Shown: in pieces, positions 41,613 to 48,395 of the stretch | Layout: each line of letters opens with the position of its first letter | Numbering within the stretch: the stretch's first letter is position 1 | Assembly (NCBI GenBank): GCA_011322445.1 | Contig: DRMV01000037.1 | Coordinates: 1-64,000, forward strand | Origin: Chloroflexota bacterium | GTDB taxonomy: Bacteria; Chloroflexota; Anaerolineae; Anaerolineales; DRMV01 | DNA: 64,000 bases | Direction: 5' to 3' | Translations under genes and position numbers: made by a program | The notes under the pieces: generated by a model | The model's input: the letters and a program-made list of their open reading frames with translations, nothing else | Database searches by the model: none | Told to the model about the DNA's origin: nothing

Positions 41613-42998
41613 ATGACCCTGCCTTATTGGCTTCCCGATGCCGTCTTTTACCAGATTTTCCCCGACCGTTTTGCCAACGGCGACCCCGACAACGACCCGC
41701 CCAACGTCGCCCTCTGGGGCAGCCAGCCGACAATCTGGAATTTTATGGGCGGCGATTTGCGGGGCATCCTTCAGCACCTGGATTACTTGCTTGACCTGGG
41801 CGTCAACGCGCTTTATTTCAACCCCATTTTCCATGCGACCAGCAACCATCGCTACAACACCACCGATTATTACCGCATTGACCCCAAATTGGGCACCCTG
41901 GCCGATTTCCATGCCTTGCTGGAAACCTGCCACGCGAACGGCATTCGTGTGATTCTGGACGGCGTTTTCAACCATACCGGCCGCGGCTTTTTTGCTTTCA
42001 ACGACATTTTGGAGAACGGCGAGCATTCCCCTTACAAGGACTGGTATCTCATCCACCGTTTCCCGGTGCAGGCTTACGGCGAAGGGAAAGCCGAGGATTA
42101 CGAGGCGTGGTGGGGTTTCCGGAGCCTGCCTAAGTTGAACACCACGAACCCCCAGGTGCGGGAATTCATCTTTGACGTCGCGCGTTACTGGCTGAAGCAG
42201 GGCATTGACGGTTGGCGGCTGGATGTGCCCAATGAAATTGATGATGATGCCTTTTGGCAGGAATTTCGCCACGTGGTGAAAACCGCTAATCCTGACGCTT
42301 GCCTGGTGGGAGAAATCTGGACGGCTGATGCCCGCTGGGTGCAGCATTTCGATGGACTGATGCATTACCCCCTGCGGGAAGCCATTTTGGGCTTCGTCGA
42401 AGGCAGCCTCGCGGCCCCTGCTTTTGCTTCCCGCTTGCAGGAATTCCTCACCCTTTACGGCGAACATGCCAGGGGCATGTATTTGCCGTTAGGTTCTCAC
42501 GATACTGAGCGGTTGATGACCGTGCTGGGCGGCGACGAAGAGAAGGTGCGGCTGGCGTTGGGGCTTCAGTTTGCTTACCCTGGGGCGCCGGCCGTTTACT
42601 ACGGCGATGAAATTGGCCTGGAAGGTGGCAAAGACCCTGACAACCGCCGCGCTTTCCCCTGGGATGAAGCGCAATGGCGGCAGGGGGTGCGCACCTGGGT
42701 GCAGCGGCTGATTGCGGTGCGCAAGCGCATCCCGGCGTTGCGGCGGGGGGATTTTCGGCTGGTGGAAGCGAAAGACGGTCGTCAGTGTGTGGCTTTTGGC
42801 CGCGTGTTAGGGGCCGAAGCCGTGCTGGTGGTTGCCAATGCCTCGTCGGTCAAACGACATTGCCATTTGCCAGTGGCTGCGTTGGGGTGGGAAGACGGGC
42901 GCATCGTGCACGATTTGTTGGGGCACGGCGAGGGTGTGGTGGCTGGTGACACGCTCCACTGGGATATTTTGCCGCGCCAGGTGGTGTGGTTGGCCTGA
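41613..42998 (+). CDS. GH13 alpha-amylase-family glycosidase (cyclomaltodextrinase-like)
   Basis: A 461-residue enzyme acting on alpha-glucans, probably a cytosolic maltodextrinase or neopullulanase. The catalytic residues are complete: DGVFNH (region I), nucleophile Asp204 in GWRLDVPNE, acid Glu234 in LVGEIWT and Asp297 in LGSHDTER. The VPNE variant in region II is typical of cyclomaltodextrinase/neopullulanase relatives. It lacks the N-terminal dimerisation domain of those enzymes, so it may differ in oligomeric state. No signal peptide is seen. It may recycle oligosaccharides from glycogen turnover together with MalQ. Confidence 0.92.
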   Translation: MTLPYWLPDAVFYQIFPDRFANGDPDNDPPNVALWGSQPTIWNFMGGDLRGILQHLDYLLDLGVNALYFNPIFHATSNHRYNTTDYYRIDPKLGTLADFHALLETCHANGIRVILDGVFNHTGRGFFAFNDILENGEHSPYKDWYLIHRFPVQAYGEGKAEDYEAWWGFRSLPKLNTTNPQVREFIFDVARYWLKQGIDGWRLDVPNEIDDDAFWQEFRHVVKTANPDACLVGEIWTADARWVQHFDGLMHYPLREAILGFVEGSLAAPAFASRLQEFLTLYGEHARGMYLPLGSHDTERLMTVLGGDEEKVRLALGLQFAYPGAPAVYYGDEIGLEGGKDPDNRRAFPWDEAQWRQGVRTWVQRLIAVRKRIPALRRGDFRLVEAKDGRQCVAFGRVLGAEAVLVVANASSVKRHCHLPVAALGWEDGRIVHDLLGHGEGVVAGDTLHWDILPRQVVWLA

Positions 42999-43024
42999 AC
43001 GACCCTGCCCGGCAGCGTAGCCCC

Positions 43025-43543
43025 CTATTTGCTTACCCGTAGTTCGTCTTTCAGCCGCCACCGCCGTGACCAGCGCACCAGCACCAGCCCCACGATGAGC
43101 ACGAAAATCAGGCCGCCGTGCACGACCATTTCGTGGAGTTGGAGGTTGACAACCTGTGGCGTCTGATGCTCGATGGACATCTGCGCCCCGATGAGCAGCA
43201 ACTTCCGCACGCTGGAAATGATGCCCACGAAAAGGAACGGTTCCAGCGGGACGGCGTGTTCCCGCAGGTAGGCCAACACCGTCCACAAAAGTTCCAGCAC
43301 GATCATGACCAGCAAGATGTCGTGGATGGCGCGCAGCACGGCATCCTGGTAACTTTCGGGGGCGAGCATCTCTCGGAAAACCAGCGCGCTGTGGTAAAGC
43401 AGCACAATGGCAACGCCTGCCAGCAGGAAGCCCGCGATGCACTGTAACACGTCGTCGAGGCTGGCGAGCAGGTTGAGCAGCCGGTGGCGGCGTGGCGATG
43501 TGGTTGTCGTGGGTGGGACGTTTGGGGGAGGCGGTGTGCTCAT
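43025..43543 (-). CDS. PsiE-like (phosphate-starvation-inducible) membrane protein
   Basis: A 172-residue protein with four hydrophobic helices. The stretch AIHDILLVMIVLELLWTVLAYL, followed by LEPFLFVGIISSVRKLLLIGAQ, is typical of the PsiE family. Its role is unknown. The N-terminus is Pro/Thr-rich (residues 1-15). It converges with the GH13 gene (26 bp between stops) and is divergent from the following gene. A symmetric TTATAATAA at 43575-43583 may serve both divergent genes. Confidence 0.8.
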   Translation of the reverse strand: MSTPPPPNVPPTTTTSPRRHRLLNLLASLDDVLQCIAGFLLAGVAIVLLYHSALVFREMLAPESYQDAVLRAIHDILLVMIVLELLWTVLAYLREHAVPLEPFLFVGIISSVRKLLLIGAQMSIEHQTPQVVNLQLHEMVVHGGLIFVLIVGLVLVRWSRRWRLKDELRVSK

Positions 43544-43573
43544 CGGAATCTCCTACCGGTGACAGGTGGGGGT

Positions 43574-43581
43574 ATTATAAT
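43574..43581. promoter_or_regulatory. Symmetric ATTATAAT: -10 box readable on both strands
   Basis: TATAAT on the plus strand lies at 43576-43581, and on the minus strand at 43579-43574. It sits 31 bp upstream of the PsiE-like ATG (43543) and about 40 bp upstream of the plus-strand ATG at 43621. Both genes could therefore use overlapping -10 elements. Confidence 0.5.
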
Positions 43582-43620
43582 AAATGGCACCACACCTTGC
43601 AAACTGAGGAGGCTGCCGCT

Positions 43621-44529
43621 ATGAAAACCCGTCACGCTGTCAGCATCAGTTTGGGAAGCTCCAAGCGCGACAAAAAAGTCACGGTGCAGTTTGGCGATAC
43701 TACCGTGGTGATCGAGCGCATTGGCACCGATGGTGATGTGGAAGCCGCCAAACGGCTTTATCGTGAACTGGATGGCAAAGTCGATGCCTTTGGGATGGGC
43801 GGCGTGGATATGTATCTGCGCGTCGACGGCCATAAATATCCTTTGCGGGCGGCTTTTAAACTCATCGAAGATGTGAAACAAACCCCTGTGGTGGATGGGC
43901 AGGGGTTGAAGCACACGCTGGAGCGGCGGGTGTTCGAACTGGCAGCCCCGCAATTACGAGAGCCGTTGCATTTCAAAACGGCCTTTATGCCTTTGGCGCT
44001 TGACCGCGTGGGTCTGGCCCAGGCAGTGGACGAGGTGGCCGATGAGGTTATCTTCGGCGATTTCATGGTGGGCCTGGGGTTGCCTATCCCCATCCGTGGG
44101 CTGAAAACTTACATTCGGTTGCTGAAGACTTTGCTGCCCGTGGTGGGCTTTTTCCCGATGAGCATGTTGTTTTACGGCAGCGACGGTGTGGAAAACGAGC
44201 CGAAATACGAGAAATACTGGCAGCAGGCCGACCTGATTGCCTGTGATTTTATGTTCATGAAGAAATATATGCCGCCTCACATGTTGAAAGGCAAAACGCT
44301 GGTGGCCAATACCACGACGGCAGAAAACGTGGCTTTTTTGAAAGAACACGGCGTGCGCTTGCTGATTACCACCACACCGCGCTATGATGGGCGCTCTTTT
44401 GGTACTAACATGATGGAAGCCGCTCTGACCGCCTACGCGGGCAAAGGCAGGCCGTTGACGTTGGAAGAACTCAATGCTCTGATCGATGAACTCGATTTGC
44501 GCCCCACGGTGTTGTATTTGAGCCCCTGA
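43621..44529 (+). CDS. Conserved protein of the family labelled quinate 5-dehydrogenase
   Basis: A 302-residue protein recognisable by ISLGSSKRDKKVTVQFGDT near the N-terminus and ERIGTDGDVEAAKRLYRELDG, then DAFGMGGVDMYL. Databases often label this family quinate 5-dehydrogenase. No Rossmann GxGxxG motif or shikimate-dehydrogenase signature is apparent, so the label looks doubtful. The C-terminal VANTTTAENVAFLKEHGVRLLITTTPRYDGRSFGTN suggests a nucleotide- or ligand-binding fold. AGGAGG is 9 nt upstream of the ATG. A clear terminator follows at 44569. Confidence 0.7.
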   Translation: MKTRHAVSISLGSSKRDKKVTVQFGDTTVVIERIGTDGDVEAAKRLYRELDGKVDAFGMGGVDMYLRVDGHKYPLRAAFKLIEDVKQTPVVDGQGLKHTLERRVFELAAPQLREPLHFKTAFMPLALDRVGLAQAVDEVADEVIFGDFMVGLGLPIPIRGLKTYIRLLKTLLPVVGFFPMSMLFYGSDGVENEPKYEKYWQQADLIACDFMFMKKYMPPHMLKGKTLVANTTTAENVAFLKEHGVRLLITTTPRYDGRSFGTNMMEAALTAYAGKGRPLTLEELNALIDELDLRPTVLYLSP

Positions 44530-44568
44530 GGGGCTTTGGCTAACATCCATGCACTGCCGCGTATGCAA

Positions 44569-44607
44569 CAGAGGCCCGGAGACGAGCGTTCCCGGGCCTC
44601 TGTTTTT
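44569..44607 (+). terminator. Rho-independent terminator
   Basis: CAGAGGCCCGG (44569-44579) and CCGGGCCTCTG (44592-44602) form an 11-bp stem with a 12-nt loop, followed by TTTTT at 44603-44607. It lies 40 bp after the stop of the preceding gene. Confidence 0.92.
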
Positions 44608-44727
44608 GGGCGCGCGACGTGGTGTGTTTGGGCTTGGATAACGGAGGGCGTATCTTTTGCGGTGTCTTTGCGTCATAAGAAGCGAAAGGTAGCCGTGTTG
44701 CCATTAAAGGCGGGATGGAGCAGGACG

Positions 44728-45624
44728 ATGAACAGGGAAAAGCGTTGGCAAAGTTCCCGTGAAGTTTATGCGACGTTTGCCGCAGCAGGGTTGGCCGACC
44801 GTGAGGAGCGGTGGGCGGCAAGCGGGCGCGAGGCTGTGGGAAGGCCGCCCTATCCCTTGTCTGCAAGGGGCGCGGCACCTGGAAGGTGGGGAGATCATGA
44901 GCCTCGCGCTGACCATCATTTGGGCGGATGGTGCCGGGTGCTATGCCAGCGCGACATGGCCACTTATGCCCATAGTGAGCGGGTAGCGCGATGGTCCGTA
45001 CGGCTGGGACGTGTTTTGGGCTTGCAGGGGAGTGCTTTGCGATATCTGCGCTGGGGCGCGCTGTTGCACGATATTGGCAAAATGCATGTGCCTGCAGCGA
45101 TTTTGAACAAGCGCGGCCCCTTGACGGTGGAAGAGTGGGGCGTTGTGCGCCAGCATCCTCGCTGGGGATATCAATTGCTGTCCGGAGTGCCAGGGATTCC
45201 TGATGAGGTGTTGGAAGTGGTGTTGTATCATCATGAGCACTGGGATGGGGGAGGGTATCCGCAGGGGCTGATCGGCCGGGATATTCCGCTGTTGGCCCGC
45301 ATTGTGGGCGTGGTTGATACGTGGGACGCTCTGGTTTCGGTGCGTTCTTATCATGCTCCTTTGCCCGTGGCGCAGGCGCGTGATTATTTGCTTGCGCAGG
45401 CGGGCACGTCGCTTGACCCGACGATCGCGGCGACGTTTGTCCGTCTTCTTGGCAGGGAAAGCCGCTTAGCGAGGGAAGAAAACCTCCGAATGCCCCCTGC
45501 GCTGCAACGAACCGGGCAGGGCTGGGGTGTGCTGCAATGGGCGCGGGCTCTGCAGCGGCGGGCGGCGCGGTGGTTTGCTCCTGCTTTTGGGGAAGGGGGA
45601 AAGTACGCTCAAGAAAATGCCTGA
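44728..45624 (+). CDS. HD-GYP domain protein (probable c-di-GMP phosphodiesterase)
   Basis: A 298-residue protein whose HD-GYP domain covers about 75-235. The His-Asp pair is in LLHDIGKMHVP near residue 114, and the GYP motif is in YHHEHWDGGGYPQGL near 167-181. ARIVGVVDTWDAL follows, and all the expected metal-binding residues appear present. It would break down cyclic-di-GMP to pGpG or GMP. The N-terminal 70 residues have no recognised sensor, and the C-terminal 60 are Arg-rich. The ATG at 44728 is preferred over a longer frame because GGAG lies upstream and the upstream frame overlaps the terminator. A 12-bp hairpin follows at 45685-45714. Confidence 0.88.
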   Translation: MNREKRWQSSREVYATFAAAGLADREERWAASGREAVGRPPYPLSARGAAPGRWGDHEPRADHHLGGWCRVLCQRDMATYAHSERVARWSVRLGRVLGLQGSALRYLRWGALLHDIGKMHVPAAILNKRGPLTVEEWGVVRQHPRWGYQLLSGVPGIPDEVLEVVLYHHEHWDGGGYPQGLIGRDIPLLARIVGVVDTWDALVSVRSYHAPLPVAQARDYLLAQAGTSLDPTIAATFVRLLGRESRLAREENLRMPPALQRTGQGWGVLQWARALQRRAARWFAPAFGEGGKYAQENA

Positions 45625-45684
45625 AGGCTGTAAACAGTTGGCATTGCAGGAAGTTTTTTTGCCTTTTAAAGCCCCCTTACGTCA

Positions 45685-45714
45685 CACGAGCGCAGCATTC
45701 GGGCTGCGCTCGTG
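45685..45714. terminator. Perfect 12-bp hairpin between convergent genes
   Basis: CACGAGCGCAGC (45685-45696) and its complement (45703-45714) with an ATTCGG loop. It lies between the HD-GYP stop (45624) and the DsbA-like stop (45744), so it may terminate from either side. No U tract is present. Confidence 0.7.
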
Positions 45715-45743
45715 AGGTTCGCGTGGAGAAAACGGCTTGAAGG

Positions 45744-46502
45744 TTATTTTGAAGGTTGCTTGGCCAGCGCGGCATCAATGGCTTCCTGGAAACGGGCGTA
45801 AGGCAAGGCGCCTTCGATGAACTGCTGGCTGCCGTCGGGGGCAATGATGACGAAGGAAGGCGTGCCTTTGACCCCTGCGGCTTTGCCATCTTGCAAATCT
45901 TGCATGGCCTGCTTTTGGTATTTGTGGCTGTCGAGGCATTGGTTGAACTGGTCCATATTCAGGCCCAGCATTTTAGCCATGGTTTCAATGCGCGGGCGGC
46001 TAAAGGCGCCCTCGTTTTCGCCGTGTTGGTTGTAGAAGAGAATGTCGTGGAAATCCCAGAACTTGCCCTGGTCGCCAGCGCAGTAGGCGGCTTCGGCGGC
46101 CAGCAGCGATTCGGGGCCAATCCAGTCGCCAAAGGTGCGATACACCAGGCGCACTTTGCCAGGCACCACGTAGTTTTGCAAGATGAGCGGTTCGGTTTCC
46201 CGGGCAAAACGGCCGCAGAAGGGGCACTGGAAGTCGGAATATTCGATGATGGTTACCGGTGCGTTGGGATCCCCCACGACATTCATGTTGGCGTGCGGGT
46301 GGGGGTGAGAGGGCGGCATCATGATGTCGGTGGCTGCCGGGGTGGGTGTGGCGGTGGACTTGGAAGAGGAGGTAAGCAGGAAAAGCCCACCGACGAGCAA
46401 GATAAGCCCGGCAATTACCACCATGGTGATGATGCGTTCGCGGCGCTGACGTTCCAGCCGCTGGCGGCGGCTTTTCGCGCGTTTTGAGCGTTTGGCAGCC
46501 AT
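45744..46502 (-). CDS. DsbA-family thiol-disulfide oxidoreductase, membrane-anchored
   Basis: A 252-residue extracytoplasmic protein. The N-terminus is very basic (residues 1-23), with a transmembrane anchor at 25-44. A Thr/Pro and His/Pro-rich linker (48-75) leads to a thioredoxin-fold domain with the active site CPFC (Cys93, Cys96) and the cis-Pro in VKGTPSFVI. Helical insert and length match DsbA-like (Thioredoxin_4) proteins. It would form or isomerise disulfides in exported proteins. GAGGAGG precedes the ATG, and a clear promoter lies at 46537-46566. Confidence 0.92.
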   Translation of the reverse strand: MAAKRSKRAKSRRQRLERQRRERIITMVVIAGLILLVGGLFLLTSSSKSTATPTPAATDIMMPPSHPHPHANMNVVGDPNAPVTIIEYSDFQCPFCGRFARETEPLILQNYVVPGKVRLVYRTFGDWIGPESLLAAEAAYCAGDQGKFWDFHDILFYNQHGENEGAFSRPRIETMAKMLGLNMDQFNQCLDSHKYQKQAMQDLQDGKAAGVKGTPSFVIIAPDGSQQFIEGALPYARFQEAIDAALAKQPSK

Positions 46503-46536
46503 GTGTTGGCCTCCTCGCAGGAATGGGTTTGCGTTG

Positions 46537-46566
46537 ATTATGCCATAGAAAGGGCTTTTTGTCCAA
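46537..46566 (-). promoter_or_regulatory. Sigma-70 promoter TTGGAC-N18-CATAAT
   Basis: On the minus strand TTGGAC (complement of 46561-46566) and CATAAT (complement of 46537-46542) are separated by 18 bp. The predicted leader before the DsbA-like ATG at 46502 is about 28 nt and includes GAGGAGG. Confidence 0.7.
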
Positions 46567-46626
46567 AAACGGCGTCGGGCGGCTTGGCCTGCCCGCCCGA
46601 CGGAAAAGATGGCTGTGTACCAGGTT

Positions 46627-47424
46627 TCAGCACGTGCCTTGGTAAGCGCCGCCATCCACGGTCAGCGCCACACCGGTAATGTATGAGGCCGCGGGGGAAA
46701 GCAGGAAGACCGCCGCTTTGGCAAACTCCTCTGGCTCGGCCATGCGCCCCAGCGGAATGCCTTTCACCACGGCTTGCAGTTCGTCGTTCAGCGTCCGGCC
46801 GTTTTGCTGGGCGCGGGCAGCCAGCAGTTCGGTGACCCGCTCGGTTTTCGTCCACCCCGGCAGGATGCTGTTGAAGCGGATGTTTTCTTTGGCCAGTTCC
46901 AGGGCTAAGGTTTTGGTCAGGTTGACTGTGGCAGCGCGAATGCTGTTGGAAAGCACCAGGTTGGGGATGGGTTGTTTGACCGAATAGGAAGTGAGCGTCA
47001 GCACGCTGGGGGCGGTCGATTGGCGCAAAAACGGCAACGCTGCCCGAATGAGCCGCACGTGCGCCAGCAGCAGGGTGTTGACCGCGCTTTCCCAGGCTGC
47101 ATCGTCGAAGGCCTCAAAAGCGCCTGCCGGCGGCCCGCCGGTGTTAGTGACGAGCAAATCCAGCCCTTGCAGGGCAGTGGCGGCCCGTTCGATGACCGTG
47201 CGCGGCGTTTCGGGGTCGGCCAGGTCGCCCGTGATGGGCACAATAGCCACCGCGTTGTGGCTGGCTTCCCGAATGCGTCGCTCGGCTTCTTTCAGGCGCT
47301 CGAAGTTGCGGCCGTTGATTGCCACAGCGCAGCCTTCTTGCGCCAATGCCGTGGCAATGGCCAGCCCCAGCCCTTTGCTGGAACCGGCGACGAAGGCTTT
47401 TTTACCTTTCAAGCCCAGGTCCAT
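46627..47424 (-). CDS. Short-chain dehydrogenase/reductase family protein, atypical active site
   Basis: A 265-residue SDR-fold protein. The cofactor-binding Gly-rich loop (GSSKGLGLAIATALAQEG) and NTGGPPAG (in place of NNAG) are present, and the C-terminal YITGVALTVDGGAYQGT is typical of 3-oxoacyl-ACP-reductase-like members. The catalytic Tyr-xxx-Lys is not at the expected place: the stretch aligned to YSASKAA reads LSNSIRAA. Ser is present in TLTSYSVKQ. It may be a non-canonical reductase or a diverged member. AGGAGG lies upstream of the ATG. Confidence 0.85.
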   Translation of the reverse strand: MDLGLKGKKAFVAGSSKGLGLAIATALAQEGCAVAINGRNFERLKEAERRIREASHNAVAIVPITGDLADPETPRTVIERAATALQGLDLLVTNTGGPPAGAFEAFDDAAWESAVNTLLLAHVRLIRAALPFLRQSTAPSVLTLTSYSVKQPIPNLVLSNSIRAATVNLTKTLALELAKENIRFNSILPGWTKTERVTELLAARAQQNGRTLNDELQAVVKGIPLGRMAEPEEFAKAAVFLLSPAASYITGVALTVDGGAYQGTC

Positions 47425-47472
47425 GAGTTCCTCCTGTGAGGGGCAAGCGTTGAGGTGCTTGCCAGGTGTGTT

Positions 47473-47501
47473 TTGACAATGTGCACCCTTTGCGTTACAC
47501 T
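47473..47501 (+). promoter_or_regulatory. Sigma-70 promoter TTGACA-N17-TACACT
   Basis: TTGACA at 47473-47478 and TACACT at 47496-47501, with exactly 17 bp between. The start site is predicted near 47508, about 32 nt upstream of the GTG at 47540. Confidence 0.8.
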
Positions 47502-47539
47502 GCCGGGGTCATCCGATACTCTTTGAGGAGTTTACCACA

Positions 47540-48178
47540 GTGAATGTAGGCCAGATGCTTCTCGTCGCGCTCAGCGTGGTGCTGATGTTGTGGTATTTTG
47601 GGGGAATGATCATCAACCGCAAGCGTGGTATTGCCACTTATTACTGGCTGCGGGAGGGCTTGCGGGAGGCGGTGGGGGAACTCACCGAGGCGCGTTGGCT
47701 CGGAGCCGGGGCGCGGCTGGTGGTGGGGGAAGCCCGCTCGCCTTTTCGGCGCATGGAAGTCGTGTTCCGCCTGGAGGCGCGCGACATTTTGCCGTGGTGG
47801 CTTTTCCAGCGGCTGCGCGGCCATCGCGATTACATGGTTTTGGAGGCGGCGTTGCGTACCCTCCCGCCAGCGTGGGAGGCGGCGCGGGCTGGCAGCCCGG
47901 AACTTCGCCAAATGCAGACGGAAGGCCGGGCGAAGGCGGTTGATGGGCCGCACGGCCTGACGCTTTTGTTGCGCGGTAAGACCCGGGAAGCCGATTTGAA
48001 GCCCTGGAAGGCTTTCCTGGAGCGTTATGGCGATGCGCTGATTTCGCTTTCGGTTTCTCGGCGGCAACCGCACGTCGTTCTGCGGCTCTCGTTGCCGCCG
48101 TTGCAGGCGAAAGAAGAGCCTGCCAGGGCCTTTTTTGAAGCCCTGGCTGCAGCCTGTGCCGCGGCTTCCCGCCGGTAG
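47540..48178 (+). CDS. Unknown protein with an N-terminal membrane helix
   Basis: Not recognised. The 212-residue product has one hydrophobic segment (about 5-24), then MIINRKRGIATYYWLREGL and a soluble domain of alternating strands and helices (RLVVGEARSPFRRMEVVFRLEARDI, LEAALRTLPPAWEA). The start is a GTG at 47540 with GAGGAG 9 nt upstream. It has a near-consensus promoter of its own. The gap to the next gene (217 bp) contains a weak hairpin (CTGGCGCG at 48195-48202 with CGCGCCAG at 48231-48238). Confidence 0.65.
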   Translation: MNVGQMLLVALSVVLMLWYFGGMIINRKRGIATYYWLREGLREAVGELTEARWLGAGARLVVGEARSPFRRMEVVFRLEARDILPWWLFQRLRGHRDYMVLEAALRTLPPAWEAARAGSPELRQMQTEGRAKAVDGPHGLTLLLRGKTREADLKPWKAFLERYGDALISLSVSRRQPHVVLRLSLPPLQAKEEPARAFFEALAAACAAASRR

Positions 48179-48383
48179 CAATGGGGTCTGAAATCTGGCG
48201 CGCTTGTTGCCGCGGCATGCGCTGGTGTGACGCGCCAGCCGTGCTTTAATTGTGGCCCGATTTTGGAGGATGTCAAGCACTTTGGGCGGTGAAATGGGGG
48301 AAAGGTGCGCCTTGGGAGGGAGAGTTGTGGAGGTGGCGGAAAGGCTGCCGCTGGCCGGGAAAGCCGTTGCCTCGAAAGGCTGA

Positions 48384-48389
48384 TAAAAT
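48384..48389 (+). promoter_or_regulatory. TGATAAAAT -10 box, 6 nt before the GH31 ATG
   Basis: TAAAAT at 48384-48389, preceded by TGA (extended -10 form), is followed by AGCCCT and the ATG at 48396. No Shine-Dalgarno lies in the usual window, so a leaderless mRNA is likely. Confidence 0.5.
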
Positions 48390-48395
48390 AGCCCT

